From Listeria cornellensis FSL F6-0969 (lineage in GTDB: Bacteria > Bacillota > Bacilli > Lactobacillales > Listeriaceae), in NCBI RefSeq assembly GCF_000525855.1, contig NZ_AODE01000016.1, positions 1-40,290 of the forward strand: a stretch of DNA of 40,290 bases, in the 5' to 3' direction. Each line of letters opens with the position of its first letter. Position 1 is the first letter of the stretch. A program made the translations under genes and the position numbers. The notes below the pieces were generated by a model. The model was given only the letters and a program-made list of their open reading frames with translations, was not told the DNA's origin and searched no databases. Shown here one piece after another: positions 1 through 12,127 of this stretch.

Positions 1-697
1 CGTCTGTATCGCCTTTGTAGACCGCTAAAGAGTCACCTACAAACGTGTGACCAGCACCAATCGTGTCTGTATACACAGCATTTGGAATCGCTAACTTGTC
101 GCTGTTGATGAGTACTGTCCAGTTGATGAGCGTTGGGTCGTTCGCATCTACCTTGCCCCATTTACTTAATACGTTGGCTGGATTTTCTGTTGTTGGTGGG
201 CCTACTACGCCATTACCTCGGACATCGATTCCTAATTGTACATTCCCATTCTTTGTTGGGAAGGTAATCGTGCTTGTTTTACCTGGTGTATTCTCAGCTC
301 TATTTAATTGCACCCAGACACGCATATCGCCATGGACGTTCGTTCTTGATTCGGCATAGTCCGTGAACGTTACTGTGATTTCATTCGTTGTTGGGTTTAC
401 TTTCGCTGTCCCTACTGTGTTTCCTTGGGCATCTTTTATATCGAAATCAATACCGGCTTCTAGTTGTAGCTCCGCAGGCATCTTCACAATCATCGTGTCG
501 CCTGCTTTTACCGTACCATCTGGAATGGCCCAGTTATAGTTGACCTGAATTCTTTCGCCAAGGTCCGCTGTCGTTTTATCTAAAGTGACATTCGTGATAA
601 GGCTTGGGCCATGATTCGTGCTAGCAGAACTAAAGTTGAAAGGGATAACCGTGATGGCGATAACTGCGACCATTAACATGATTACTATCTTTTTCAT
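1..697 (-). CDS. MSCRAMM-type secreted adhesin, N-terminal part (runs off left edge)
   Basis: The minus-strand frame is open from an ATG at 697 to the window edge, about 232 codons. The first 26 residues form a signal peptide (MKKIVIMLMVAVIAITVIPF, then a Ser-Ala-Ser cleavage region). The mature part is rich in Thr, Asn and Asp and looks like an Ig-like adhesin head. It carries TFTDYAESRTNVHG, close to the TYTFTDYVD latching motif of MSCRAMM collagen/fibrinogen-binding adhesins, followed by a second beta-rich domain. A C-terminal LPXTG anchor is expected outside the window. The best ribosome binding site (GAGGAG near 719-725) is well spaced for an upstream ATG at 707, which is out of frame by one base because of an A-run at 698-704. 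With one A fewer the protein would begin MKKMKKIV. Ligand unknown. Confidence 0.8.
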   Translation of the reverse strand, partial: MKKIVIMLMVAVIAITVIPFNFSSASTNHGPSLITNVTLDKTTADLGERIQVNYNWAIPDGTVKAGDTMIVKMPAELQLEAGIDFDIKDAQGNTVGTAKVNPTTNEITVTFTDYAESRTNVHGDMRVWVQLNRAENTPGKTSTITFPTKNGNVQLGIDVRGNGVVGPPTTENPANVLSKWGKVDANDPTLINWTVLINSDKLAIPNAVYTDTIGAGHTFVGDSLAVYKGDTD

Positions 698-1061
698 TTT
701 TTTTCATAAATGGGTGTCTCTCCTCTATTTTTATTTTTTCCTTGACCTGGATTAGGGACCTAAATTCCATCGATATATCTGGCGTTTCAAAGGAGCTATA
801 ATGGCTAGACTGTAAGGATTGGGAAGCTTCGTGTGTGGTCTTGTTTGCTTCTGTACACCTAATATACCATGGTGTTATCCGCCAATTGGGCTATTCCAAA
901 AAAAGAAAATAATAATGGAATCATCTATTTTAGTTTTCATTATTCTGTTTATTATACAAAAAAGCTACTCAATGATTTGTCTATCTTGGTAAGTGTATAT
1001 CTTATGAGTGAAAGAAGATTCTTCTATATAAAGAACAATATCGAAAATACACATACTACTA
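698..1061. other. Intergenic region between gyrA terminator and adhesin start
   Basis: This is mostly AT-rich sequence and holds the adhesin leader and ribosome binding site. I see no convincing -35/-10 pair. A plus-strand frame at 869-1147 runs through the gyrA terminator into the end of gyrA and has no ribosome binding site, so I do not call it. Confidence 0.5.
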
Positions 1062-1100
1062 CAAAAAAAGGTACGAGCTATTGTTGCTTAGCTCGTACCT
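1062..1100 (-). terminator. Intrinsic terminator of the gyrA transcript
   Basis: A perfect 10-bp stem, GGTACGAGCT (1070-1079) and AGCTCGTACC (1090-1099), has a 10-nt loop. On the minus strand it is followed by a T-run (A at 1063-1069 on plus). It lies about 35 bp past the gyrA stop. Confidence 0.93.
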
Positions 1101-1133
1101 CTATTCTCTACCCAAACAAATGTAAACTGCTTT

Positions 1134-3647
1134 TTAATTTTCAGTAGTATCGTCCTCTGGCTCTTCACTCACTACTGTTTCATTTTCGGATACTTCTTCA
1201 TCCACGAATTCTTCCTCTTCTTCTTTCGGCACTTTCGCAACGGTTGCTACAAATTCCTCTGTATCCAGACGAATCAGTTTCACACCCATCGCGCTACGGC
1301 CAGTTTGAGAAATATCACCAACGGAGAACCGAATCAAGACGCCGCCGATAGTCATCAGCATCAAGTCTTCCTCACCAGTGACGGTTTTCAGAGCGACAAG
1401 ATTTCCGTTTTTCTCCGTGATATTGATGGTTTTAACACCCATACCACCGCGATTACGAAGAGGATACTGAGCAGCTAACGTTTGCTTACCATAGCCATTC
1501 TCCGTCACGACAAGTACTTTCTCGTCGTCTTCCAAGATTTCCATGCCGACAACCTCATCATCTTCACGAAGGCGAATACCACGCACACCAGCCGCTGTAC
1601 GACCCATGACACGAATATCAGTCTCCTCAAAGTAAATAGATTGGCCAAATTTCGTTCCGATGATGATTTTCTTGCTACCATCTGTCATTTGAACAGAAAT
1701 CAATTCATCATTTTCACGAAGTTCCACAGCACGTAAACCACTTTGGCGAATCTTCGCGAATTGCGTCAACGTACTACGCTTCACGACACCTAGTTTCGTT
1801 GTAAAGAACAGATACTGATCATCAGTAAAGTCACGCAGATTAATCACAGCGTTTACTTTTTCCTGGCTCTCAATGCCAAGCAAGTTGATAATCGGAATCC
1901 CTTTCGCAGTACGGCTATATTCCGGAATTTCATACCCTTTTGCTCGATAAACTTTCCCGGTATTCGTAAAGAATAGCAACGTATCATGCGTACTCGTAGC
2001 AACAAGATGCTCGACAAAATCATCTTCATGCGTGCCCATTCCTTGCACACCACGGCCACCACGGCGCTGACTACGATAAGTCGAAAGCGGCAGACGCTTG
2101 ATATAGCCTTTATTCGTAAGCGTAATCGCGACTTCCTCTTCTGGAATTAGATCCTCATCTTCCAAGCTTACCAAATCACCCGCCAAAATTTCCGTACGGC
2201 GTTTGTCCGCATACTTCTCTTTAATCTCCGTCAATTCCTCACGAATAATTTCTAAAATACGCTCATCATCGCCTAAAATTGCTTTTAGATCTGTAATCAG
2301 AGCCATCAAACTATTAAATTCATCCTCGATTTTGTCACGTTCCAAACCAGTTAAACGTTGCAAACGCATATCCAAAATCGCTTGAGCTTGTTTATCAGAA
2401 AGGCTAAATTGTGTCATCAAACCTTCTTTGGCAATATCTGCCGTTTTCGAAGCCCGAATTAATTTTATAACCGCATCAATGTTATCAAGTGCAATCCGCA
2501 AACCTTCTAGAATATGCGCACGAGCCTCGGCTTTACGCAGTTCAAATTCCGTACGGCGACGAATAACGATTTTTTGATGCTCTAAATAATGATATAAAAT
2601 CTCTTTCAAATTCAACACTTTTGGATGATTCGCAACAAGCGCCAACATGTTAATCCCAAAAGTCGTTTGGAGAGCTGTCATTTTATACAAGTTATTAATA
2701 ATAACGCTGGCACTGACATCACGACGAACCTCAATAACCATACGCATACCTGTACGGTCAGACTCATCATTGGCAGACGTAATACCATCAATTTTCTTCT
2801 CACGCGCAAGTTCTGCAATACGTTCTAGCAAACGTGCTTTATTCACTTGATACGGCAACTCCGTAATAACGATTGTCTCTTTACCATTACTCTTCGTTTC
2901 AATCTCCACATGAGCACGAAGCGTGATCGAACCACGACCCGTTTCATAAGCACGACGAATTCCAGAACGCCCCATAATCATCCCAGCAGTAGGGAAATCA
3001 GGACCAGGAATATATTCCATCAACTCACGAATCTCGATATCAGGATTATTACTCAGCGCAAGCACGCCGTCAATAACCTCACCAAGATGATGCGTTGGAA
3101 TATTTGTTGCCATCCCAACCGCAATCCCAGACGAACCATTGACAAGCAAGTTAGGAAAACGAGCTGGCAAAATATTAGGCTCACGTTCCGAACCATCATA
3201 GTTATCGACATAATCGATTGTATCTTTATTAATATCACGCAAAAGCTCCATCGAAATTTTGGACATTCTGGCTTCCGTATAACGCATCGCAGCCGCCATA
3301 TCCCCATCGACCGAACCAAAGTTACCGTGCCCATCAACAAGCATATTTCGATAACTAAAATCCTGCGCCATCCGAACCATCGTGAAATAAACCGCCGTAT
3401 CACCATGCGGATGATACTTACCGATAACTTCACCGACAATACGCGCCGATTTCTTATAAGCCTTATCAGACGTCATACCAAGATCATTCATCGCATACAA
3501 AATACGACGGTGAACAGGTTTCAAGCCATCTCTAACATCCGGAAGAGCACGAGCAACAATAACACTCATTGCATAATCTAGAAAAGAAGTACGCATCTCT
3601 TTATTCAAATTGATTTCCGTCACTTTTGACTCTGGTATTTCTGACAT
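1134..3647 (-). CDS. gyrA: DNA gyrase subunit A
   Basis: Catalytic, DNA-cleaving subunit of gyrase (GyrA2GyrB2), which introduces negative supercoils. It is 837 residues, a normal length. Visible features are the winged-helix start with [18 protein letters not shown], the active-site Tyr123 in MRYTEARM, and the GyrA box QRRGGRG in the C-terminal beta-pinwheel. The tail is acidic (many Glu/Asp), as in other Firmicutes. The quinolone-resistance region reads [17 protein letters not shown]: residue 84 is Thr and residue 88 is Phe, where Listeria and Bacillus normally have Ser and Glu. The codons are ACG and TTC, and I checked them on the raw strand. The gene follows gyrB with an unusual 261-bp gap and ends at a strong terminator. 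Confidence 0.98.
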   Translation of the reverse strand: MSEIPESKVTEINLNKEMRTSFLDYAMSVIVARALPDVRDGLKPVHRRILYAMNDLGMTSDKAYKKSARIVGEVIGKYHPHGDTAVYFTMVRMAQDFSYRNMLVDGHGNFGSVDGDMAAAMRYTEARMSKISMELLRDINKDTIDYVDNYDGSEREPNILPARFPNLLVNGSSGIAVGMATNIPTHHLGEVIDGVLALSNNPDIEIRELMEYIPGPDFPTAGMIMGRSGIRRAYETGRGSITLRAHVEIETKSNGKETIVITELPYQVNKARLLERIAELAREKKIDGITSANDESDRTGMRMVIEVRRDVSASVIINNLYKMTALQTTFGINMLALVANHPKVLNLKEILYHYLEHQKIVIRRRTEFELRKAEARAHILEGLRIALDNIDAVIKLIRASKTADIAKEGLMTQFSLSDKQAQAILDMRLQRLTGLERDKIEDEFNSLMALITDLKAILGDDERILEIIREELTEIKEKYADKRRTEILAGDLVSLEDEDLIPEEEVAITLTNKGYIKRLPLSTYRSQRRGGRGVQGMGTHEDDFVEHLVATSTHDTLLFFTNTGKVYRAKGYEIPEYSRTAKGIPIINLLGIESQEKVNAVINLRDFTDDQYLFFTTKLGVVKRSTLTQFAKIRQSGLRAVELRENDELISVQMTDGSKKIIIGTKFGQSIYFEETDIRVMGRTAAGVRGIRLREDDEVVGMEILEDDEKVLVVTENGYGKQTLAAQYPLRNRGGMGVKTINITEKNGNLVALKTVTGEEDLMLMTIGGVLIRFSVGDISQTGRSAMGVKLIRLDTEEFVATVAKVPKEEEEEFVDEEVSENETVVSEEPEDDTTEN

Positions 3648-3754
3648 TTTTCAAGAAACCTCCTTCAAATTACAACACATATGATATGTATTCCCCGCAT
3701 TATTTCCCGGGAAATATTATTATTTTACTAAAGTCTCTTAATCTCTTAATCTCT

Positions 3755-3780
3755 GGTTTCCCGACTTGAAACGGGAAACC
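3755..3780. other. Hairpin in the gyrB-gyrA intergenic region
   Basis: GGTTTCCCG (3755-3763) and CGGGAAACC (3772-3780) form a perfect 9-bp stem with an 8-nt loop. Neither strand has a following T-run, so it is not a standard terminator. It directly abuts the longer palindrome at 3780-3904. Confidence 0.75.
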
Positions 3781-3904
3781 TCAGCGCGCCAGCAAATGCT
3801 TAATTCCTAGGCAAAAGCGAGTACCGAAGCGGAGCGTACTTACGTACGTGAGCATCGGAACACAGCTTTTAACGACGGAAGTGAGCGTTTGCTGGTGCGC
3901 TGAG
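3780..3904. repeat. About 125-bp imperfect long palindrome between gyrB and gyrA
   Basis: The ends are CTCAGCGCGCCAGCAAATGC (3780-3799) and its near-perfect inverse ending at 3904 (about 19 of 21 positions match). Similarity continues inward (GTACCGA against GTTCCGA, GCGTACTTACG against CACGTACGTAAG), so nearly the whole element can fold into one long hairpin. It has no open reading frame and is GC-richer than its flanks. A second element with similar ends lies at 39052-39131. It resembles a dispersed intergenic palindrome or MITE-like repeat. Function unknown. Confidence 0.75.
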
Positions 3905-3908
3905 AGAC

Positions 3909-5849
<1,941 letters not shown>

Positions 5850-5899
5850 CTAATATCCACCGCGCTTTCTTTATCCGTTTACAAAACGATATTTTAAAA

Positions 5900-7013
5900 T
5901 TATCTCTTCGTTACTGTACCTTTTTCCACCCAAAAAGTCGTTGCGTCGTTCAGCGTTGCATGGTCAATGCCATCGATACTTGTCGTCGTCACAAACGTCT
6001 GCACCTTGCCTTGAATCGCAGCCAACAAGTGGGATTGCCTGAAGTCATCCAACTCACTAAGCACATCATCCAGCAATAAAACCGGATATTCGCCCGTTTC
6101 CTCAAAAATCAAATCAATCTCCGCAAGTTTCACAGAAAGCGCTGTAGTCCGCTGCTGGCCTTGTGAGCCAAACACCTGCACATTTTGATCATTGACATAA
6201 AAGAAGAGATCATCTCGATGTGGGCCAATTAGCGTAACACCTCGATCGATTTCTCTTTGAGCGATAGATTCCATTTTCTTATATAAATTCGCTTGCCATT
6301 CCGCTGCATTTGAACCCTCAAGCTCCACAGATGGCCTGTATTCTAATTTCAAATTCTCCAGTTCACGCGAAATCTCAAAATGGATTGGAACCGCGAATTG
6401 CTCCAACCTTTCGATAAAATCCGCTCGGCGCTTCGTTAATTTCACCGCAACCTCGATAAACTGTTCGGTTAAAATTTGCCACATCGTTGAGTCGTGTTTA
6501 CGTTTGATTTGCGCTTGCTTTAAAAAATGATTGCGTTGTTGCAAAATACGTTGATACTGGCTCAAATCATGCAAGTAAACCGGCTGTATTTGGCCAATTT
6601 CCATGTTGATAAAACGCCTTCTCACGCCCGGCGCACCTTTTACGAGTGAGAGATCTTCAGGTGCAAACATGACGACATTCAAGTTCCCGACATATTGGCT
6701 TAGCTTCTTCTGTTCTAAATGATTAACCTTAGCTTTCTTGCCTTTTTTGTGTCAGCGTTAGCTCTAGTGGAACTGATTGTCCATGTTTTTCGACGCGACC
6801 TTCAATTTTTGCCGATTCAGCGTCCCAGCTGATGAAATCCTTATCATTCGTCGTCCGGTGTGATTTCGCAACTGCGAGTAATAAAATTGCTTCCAAAAGA
6901 TTAGTCTTACCTTGCGCATTCTCGCCTAAAAAAACGTTGACCTTGTTATCAAATGTCAGTTCCTGTTCTTTATAGTTGCGAAACTGGCGTAGTACTAGAT
7001 TCTCTAAATGCAT
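5900..7013 (-). CDS. recF: RecF recombination mediator (single-base frameshift in the assembly)
   Basis: SMC-like ATPase that helps load RecA at single-strand gaps. The true start is [19 protein letters not shown] at 7013. The Walker A motif is GENAQGKTN. The reading frame breaks in a run of six T at 6743-6748. With five, the protein reads on as [22 protein letters not shown] into [23 protein letters not shown] and then the signature [16 protein letters not shown] and the Walker [12 protein letters not shown]. The whole locus is 1114 nt, or 370 codons plus stop plus one base, exactly the usual RecF length. The gene is therefore probably intact in the organism. Confidence 0.95.
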
Positions 7014-7035
7014 ATAATCCCTTATCCTTCTTTGA

Positions 7036-7254
7036 TCAGCCTTGTTGGATCTGGACTTTACCCTCACCAGGAACTAAGACTACATCACCGTTTCGTAACT
7101 TACGACCGCGACGATTATCTTCTTCTCCGTTTATATACACCATGTTTTCACTTAAAAAAGCTTTCGCCATGCCGCCGCTCGAGATGACATCCATCATTTG
7201 AAGCAGTTGCCCAAGTGTAATATATTCGGTATTAATTTTAATACTTTCCGCCAT
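7036..7254 (-). CDS. yaaA: S4-domain RNA-binding protein YaaA (RlbA-like)
   Basis: A small (72-residue) S4-fold protein that sits between dnaN and recF in most Firmicutes. The core [26 protein letters not shown] matches the family. The start at [14 protein letters not shown] fits the B. subtilis homologue. A TTG five codons upstream (7269) is an alternative start. It is probably translated with recF, whose start is 22 bp downstream. The molecular role is not settled; the family binds structured RNA and has been linked to ribosome assembly. Confidence 0.9.
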   Translation of the reverse strand: MAESIKINTEYITLGQLLQMMDVISSGGMAKAFLSENMVYINGEEDNRRGRKLRNGDVVLVPGEGKVQIQQG

Positions 7255-7377
7255 TTTTTTCACGTCCAATCTTAATAAGCCCTATTCCTCTATTTTACTA
7301 GAAAATCAGCCAGAATACAACGAAATTATTTATATATGCGTTTTTTAGCCAATTTTAATAAAACTAATAGGGGGATA

Positions 7378-7872
7378 TTATTTTGGTTTATAAATAAATA
7401 TGGGGCTTCTCAGCGGGTTTTTGTTCTTAAAGCACAAAACTTCGCGATTTTCTTTTTTCCAGCCAGCGTCTTTAAATCCGATCGATACAAACAGATCTTT
7501 TGCAATCGTATTTTCAGGAGAAACGGCAACCTTTACTTCGATACTCTCCGGATTTTTCACAAACACAAAATCAACGAGTTGCTCCAAAGCGCGGCGGCCT
7601 AAACCTTGATGTTGATAATCTTTATCTATCGCAAAACCCGAAATCCAGTGATTATCCTTCGATTCATCCTCAAACGTGTACAAAATAAAGCCGACTAATT
7701 CTTTCTCTGAGTATATGCCATATGGGTTATAAACCAGTTTAGAATCTTCTGGCTCACCAGCAATGCGCATTAACGAATCCGCGACAGAGTCAACAAATGG
7801 CTTCTGCTCCCGAAAAACACTTATTTCCGAAGCTTTTTCCCACATATCTAGCGGTAGTTTTCTAATAATCAT
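7378..7872 (-). CDS. GNAT-family N-acetyltransferase
   Basis: This is 164 residues. The acetyl-CoA-binding motif A is visible as IDKDYQHQGLGRRALEQLVDFV (Q/RxxGxG/A type). It is followed by the typical EVKVAVSPENTIAKDLFVSIGFKDAG, where residues after Asn-x-x-Ala form the C-terminal GNAT helix and strand. The substrate cannot be inferred. It lies between the MATE transporter and yaaA, a position with no acetyltransferase in the classic dnaA-dnaN-MATE-yaaA-recF block of L. monocytogenes as I remember it. It is on the same strand and so could be co-transcribed with them. Confidence 0.85.
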   Translation of the reverse strand: MIIRKLPLDMWEKASEISVFREQKPFVDSVADSLMRIAGEPEDSKLVYNPYGIYSEKELVGFILYTFEDESKDNHWISGFAIDKDYQHQGLGRRALEQLVDFVFVKNPESIEVKVAVSPENTIAKDLFVSIGFKDAGWKKENREVLCFKNKNPLRSPIFIYKPK

Positions 7873-7920
7873 CTATCCTGCTCCTTTATTTTCACTTTCT
7901 ATTTCTTACTTCTCATTCTA

Positions 7921-9268
7921 CTATAGTTCCTTCTTGATAACAGCTTTTCGCATCCACCGACCGGACTTATAACGCCATAATCCGAGTATCGTCGCACTGA
8001 CCCAAGCTGCTGGTGTTGCCCACCACAAGCCCATATATCCTAAGAATTGTGCCAAAATAAAACCAATAGCAAGCCGCGCTACCAACTCAAAAATTCCCAT
8101 CCAAAGCGGAATAATCGCATCTCCGGTTCCACGTAATGTTTCGCGAACAACGAATAAAATCCCAACAACGACGTAAAACAGCGATACAATTTTCAGATAA
8201 CCGGTTCCAATTGATAGCGCTTCGGTCGCCGAACTATCCAAAAACAGCGTCAAAAACTGATGCGCAAAAAGCTGTACTAATACAGTTAACGCTAAACTGA
8301 CGACGGTCACTACTTTTATCCCGGACCAAAAGCCTTGTTTGACCCGATCTATTTTTCCAGCTCCCATATTTTGGCCAGCAAACATCGAAGAAGCTGCACC
8401 AAACGCAATCCCAGGTTGATAAGTCAGCGAATCAATCCGACTCGCAGCCGTATAAGCAGCAACAACCGTCGCGCCGAAACTATTAATCAAGCCTTGAATC
8501 GCCATATTTCCGATTGAAATAAACGACCCTTGTAAAGCAGAAGGAAACGCAATTCGAAAAATTTCTTTAAAAATCGCACGATCAAAGTGGATATCCTTCT
8601 TTTTCAAACGCATGTATGGAATTTTGCGATAGCTGTAAATAATGCATAGAATTGCGGAAACTAGCTGACTAAGAACCGTTGCCCAAGCTGCACCCGCAAC
8701 ACCCATATCGAGTCCAACGACAAAAAGAAAACTTAGCGCAATATTAAGTAACGACGAAATAATAAGAAAATAGAGCGGTGTAATCGAGTTTCCGAATGCC
8801 CTCAAAATCGCCGAAACCCCGTTATATAGCCCCATTGGCAGTATCCCGATAAATAAAGTTGTCACAAAAAGCACGGAATCATCCAATATTTCTGTTGGCG
8901 TTCCTAAAAGCAGCAACAAAGGTTTCGCGAGTAAAATGCCGACAATCGTTAACGCCACAGACACCGAAACAATCATAATACTCGCCGTCGCAAGCACTCG
9001 TTTCAACCGCTGAAAATCCTGAAAACCGAAATATTGCGCCACAACGACAGAAACACCGCTCATCAATCCAATCACGAGCGATAGAAAAAAAGAAATTGAG
9101 CGCATTCGTCGCACCAACAGCTGCAAGCGCGTTCACACCAACAAATTTTCCGACAATCATCGCATCAACCATGACGTAAAACTGCTGAAACAAATTTCCC
9201 AGTAACATCGGCATTGCGAAATAAAAAATTGTTTTCGTCGGATTCCCAGTAGTCATATCCTTAATCAT
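7921..9268 (-). CDS. MATE-family multidrug/toxin efflux transporter (frameshift in assembly)
   Basis: Inner-membrane cation-coupled antiporter. The N-terminal part, starting MIKDMTTGNPTKTIFYFAMP, gives the classic MATE opening with PMLLGNLFQQFYVMVDAMIVGKF. The frame breaks in a run of seven A (plus strand 9085-9091). With six, the protein reads LNFFFLSLVIGLMSGVSVVVAQYFG and continues through about 12 membrane segments to the Lys/Arg-rich C-terminus. The locus is 1348 nt, i.e. 448 codons plus stop plus one base, a normal MATE length. Location next to dnaN matches L. monocytogenes lmo0003. Substrate unknown. Confidence 0.92.
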
Positions 9269-9302
9269 ACACTGGCGCCTCCTTATATGTATTCAAGCAC
9301 AA

Positions 9303-9333
9303 CACAAAACCCGCCCAATTTTCACTGAGCAGG
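9303..9333 (-). terminator. Intrinsic terminator after dnaN
   Basis: On the minus strand CCTGCTCA, an 8-nt loop, then TGGGCGGG form an 8-bp stem with two G-U pairs, followed by TTTTGTGTTGTG. It lies just past the dnaN stop. Confidence 0.7.
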
Positions 9334-9343
9334 CAATATAATT

Positions 9344-10489
9344 TTAGTACGTACGAACCGGCGTAATCAATTGCAAAATTTCATTTGGATTTTCCGCATC
9401 TTTTGGTCGCAATACGAACGGACGCATTGTTCCAGAGAAAGAAATTTGGATATCCGCGCCATCAAAAGCACGCAACGCATCCATCATGTATTTTCCGTTG
9501 AATGAAATCTTCAATTCCTCACCAGTAAAGCTTTGACTGAAAACTTTTTCAGAAACATTTCCGACCTCAGGCGAGTTAGACGAAACTTCGACCTGACCGT
9601 TTTCTAAAGTCATTAATTTAATCACGTTATTACGATTTTCACGAGCAAGTAGGGACGCACGATCAATCGCTTGTAAAAAGGATTTTGCATTAATAATTAA
9701 ATCCGATTTCGTTTCCGTCGGGATGAGGCGAGAAGTATCAGGATAACTGCCTTCTAAAAGACGCGAATAGAAAAGTAAATCCTTCAGTTTGAACAAAATT
9801 TGATTATTAGCAAGCACCATTTCAATCGAATCCGTGCCTTCATCCAAAATTTTATTCAATTCAGATAAACTTTTTCCAGGAATCACGATATTGTATTCCT
9901 CATCGATTTCAGTTGCCAGCGGAATTTCGCGTAACGCTAATCGGTGACTATCCGTTGCAACAGCTGTCAGTACGTTATTTTTAATCATCCAGTTGACACC
10001 AGTCAAAACCGGGCGCACTTCAATAGCCGAAACCGCAAAAACCGTTTGTCTAATAATATTTTTAAGAACAGAAATCGGGATTTGAATGCTTTTTCCAGCC
10101 GTAACTTCCGGTAATTTAGGATATTCTGCTGGATCAAGTCCAATCAAGTTAAACGATGCTTGGCCAGAACGAATGTTAGTTTGATAATTCGTAGTCACTT
10201 CAAGCTCCACACTATCATCAGGTAAACGACGAACAATATCACTAAAATAATTCGCTTGCAAAACAATACCGCCAAAATTCTCGACTTCCACTAGAATTTC
10301 GTCGTTTTCAATAAGAGGTATAAAAGCTTCAATCGAAATATCAGAATCACTACCAGTTAATGTCACACCTTCATCATTCACCGTTATTTTAATACCCGTT
10401 AAAATCGGAATAGTAGTCCTTGAAGAAATAGCACGCGTCACTTCATTTACGGCTTGAACAAGACGATTGCGCTGAATTACAAATTTCAT
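9344..10489 (-). CDS. dnaN: DNA polymerase III beta subunit (sliding clamp)
   Basis: Ring-shaped processivity clamp, 381 residues from MKFVIQRNRLVQAVNEV. I chose the start at 10489 because it follows a strong GGGGGA ribosome binding site and matches the family. A frame 14 codons longer would begin inside the AT-rich unwinding region. The three clamp domains are intact and the C-terminus LITPVRTY is typical (L-x-P-x-R). It is separated from dnaA by the oriC unwinding region and has its own terminator. Confidence 0.97.
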   Translation of the reverse strand: MKFVIQRNRLVQAVNEVTRAISSRTTIPILTGIKITVNDEGVTLTGSDSDISIEAFIPLIENDEILVEVENFGGIVLQANYFSDIVRRLPDDSVELEVTTNYQTNIRSGQASFNLIGLDPAEYPKLPEVTAGKSIQIPISVLKNIIRQTVFAVSAIEVRPVLTGVNWMIKNNVLTAVATDSHRLALREIPLATEIDEEYNIVIPGKSLSELNKILDEGTDSIEMVLANNQILFKLKDLLFYSRLLEGSYPDTSRLIPTETKSDLIINAKSFLQAIDRASLLARENRNNVIKLMTLENGQVEVSSNSPEVGNVSEKVFSQSFTGEELKISFNGKYMMDALRAFDGADIQISFSGTMRPFVLRPKDAENPNEILQLITPVRTY

Positions 10490-10768
10490 GAGAATTCCCC
10501 CATTTTTAGTTTCTTTTTCTAAGTATAACATTATATCAAAATATGTTTAATTAATTAATAAAAAATAGTAGTAATAGTAATAGGGCCTGTGGATTTGTGG
10601 ATAAGTATATGTGAGCCCAACTCTCGCAAAGTTTTCCACATGTTGATAACTTGTTGGTAAGTATGTTCCAGTTATCCACATTATGCACAGGTTTAGGAAA
10701 TGGAGGATATTATGCCTTGGCTCTTAGAAAGCATCATTTTGCTAACCTAGAGCCTGATATATAGTCCT
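10490..10768. other. oriC: oriC unwinding region between dnaA and dnaN (DUE, DnaA-trios, DnaA boxes)
   Basis: Moving away from dnaA there is a box cluster: TTATCCACA 10672-10680, TTATGCACA 10681-10689, TTTTCCACA 10632-10640, TGTGGATAA 10596-10604 and TGTGGATTT 10588-10596. A short GC stretch (GGGCC) follows, then six triplets TAGTAGTAATAGTAATAG at 10566-10583, and finally an A/T-only stretch at about 10541-10565. This is the order of the B. subtilis basal unwinding system, where trios of 3'-(G/A)AT-5' guide DnaA onto the melted strand. Confidence 0.9.
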
Positions 10769-12127
10769 TTAAAATAAACTCTGTGGTTTTCGCAAGTTTT
10801 TCTCAATCTCAGCCAAATCATTTTTCAGGTTTTGATCGATTTTCAATAGCTGCGAGATTTTTTCGTGTGCATGAATCACGGTAGTATGATCTCGACCGCC
10901 AAACTCTTCTCCAATTTTCGGTAGGGAAGCATCGGTCAGCTCGCGAGAAAGATACATCGCGATTTGTCTAGGATACGCAATGCTTTTCGTCCGTTTTTTC
11001 GCTTTAAAATCTTCTAAACGAACGTGATAATATTCGCCAACAGCTTCTTGGATATCAGGAATTCGGATTACGTGGGATTTTGAATTTGGAATGATATCTT
11101 TTAGAGCTTCCGCAGCAAGATTCGCATTGATATCCTTATTTACGAGGGACGAGTAGGCGACAACACGAATAAGCGCGCCCTCCAGTTCCCGAATATTGGA
11201 ATCGATTTGGTTTGCAATGTAAAGCATCACTTCATTTGGAATATCCAGTCCATCAGCTTTTGCTTTTTTGCGTAAAATTGCAATCCGAGTTTCTAAATCG
11301 GGTGGTGTAATATCGGTAATCAGACCCCACTCAAAGCGCGAACGTAAGCGATCCTCCAGTGTTGGAATCTCTTTTGGAGGGCGATCACTAGAAATAATAA
11401 TCTGTTTTTGCTCGTCGTAAAGCGTATTAAACGTATGGAAAAATTCTTCCTGCGTTCCTTCTTTACCAGCTAAAAACTGAATATCATCAATAAGAAGTAC
11501 ATCGACATTACGATATTTATTACGAAATTCTTCGGCTTTATTTTCTCGAATAGAGTTAATGAACTCATTTGTGAATTTCTCACTAGAAAGATACATGACT
11601 TTTGCATTTGTTTTATGCTCTAAAACATAATGACCAATCGCGTGCATTAAATGCGTTTTTCCAAGTCCAACACCGCCATAAATAAAGAGCGGATTGTAAG
11701 CTTTGGCCGGCGCTTCAGCTACTGCAAGTGAGGCTGCGTGGGCAAAACGGTTGCCCGATCCAATAACAAAAGTATCAAAAACATAACGCGGATTTAGCAT
11801 GTGTTTGGAGTTGGCTTCGTCCAAATCCTCATCTAAATTACGCGGTTTTGGTGGAATATAGTTATCAAATACCTCATCTTGTTCACCATCGATAAACCGA
11901 ACATCAAAATTTTCTCCCGTAATTTCTTGTAAGATATTAGCGATGAACTGTGAATAACTTTTCTCAAGCCAATCACGAACAAAATTGTTTGGAGCCGTCA
12001 CAATAAACGTACTTCCTTCGAGTGAATGCGCCGTAGTAGATTTCATCCAAGTATCATAACTTGGTTTACTCATATTTTGTTTGACGATACGTAAGGTTTC
12101 TTTCCATATATCTTCCATTGTTTGCAC
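10769..12127 (-). CDS. dnaA: Chromosomal replication initiator DnaA
   Basis: AAA+ initiator that binds oriC and melts it, 452 residues. Domain I ([25 protein letters not shown]) is followed by an acidic linker, the AAA+ domain with Walker [11 protein letters not shown] and Walker [12 protein letters not shown], and the domain IV box-binding signature [15 protein letters not shown]. The start is GTG at 12127 (codons GTG CAA ACA ATG) with a six-G ribosome binding site about 6 nt upstream; ATG at 12118 is an alternative. From memory the sequence is very close to Listeria DnaA, the main basis for the family-level placement. It lies between the two box clusters it would bind. Confidence 0.98.
   Translation of the reverse strand: MQTMEDIWKETLRIVKQNMSKPSYDTWMKSTTAHSLEGSTFIVTAPNNFVRDWLEKSYSQFIANILQEITGENFDVRFIDGEQDEVFDNYIPPKPRNLDEDLDEANSKHMLNPRYVFDTFVIGSGNRFAHAASLAVAEAPAKAYNPLFIYGGVGLGKTHLMHAIGHYVLEHKTNAKVMYLSSEKFTNEFINSIRENKAEEFRNKYRNVDVLLIDDIQFLAGKEGTQEEFFHTFNTLYDEQKQIIISSDRPPKEIPTLEDRLRSRFEWGLITDITPPDLETRIAILRKKAKADGLDIPNEVMLYIANQIDSNIRELEGALIRVVAYSSLVNKDINANLAAEALKDIIPNSKSHVIRIPDIQEAVGEYYHVRLEDFKAKKRTKSIAYPRQIAMYLSRELTDASLPKIGEEFGGRDHTTVIHAHEKISQLLKIDQNLKNDLAEIEKNLRKPQSLF

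Noticed and set aside
869-1147. Plus-strand frame of 92 codons left of gyrA
   Set aside because: It crosses the gyrA terminator and the gyrA 3' end, has no ribosome binding site and no protein-like composition.
2847-3581. 244-codon plus-strand frame inside gyrA
   Set aside because: Antisense shadow of a highly conserved gene; its composition reflects the gyrA codons.
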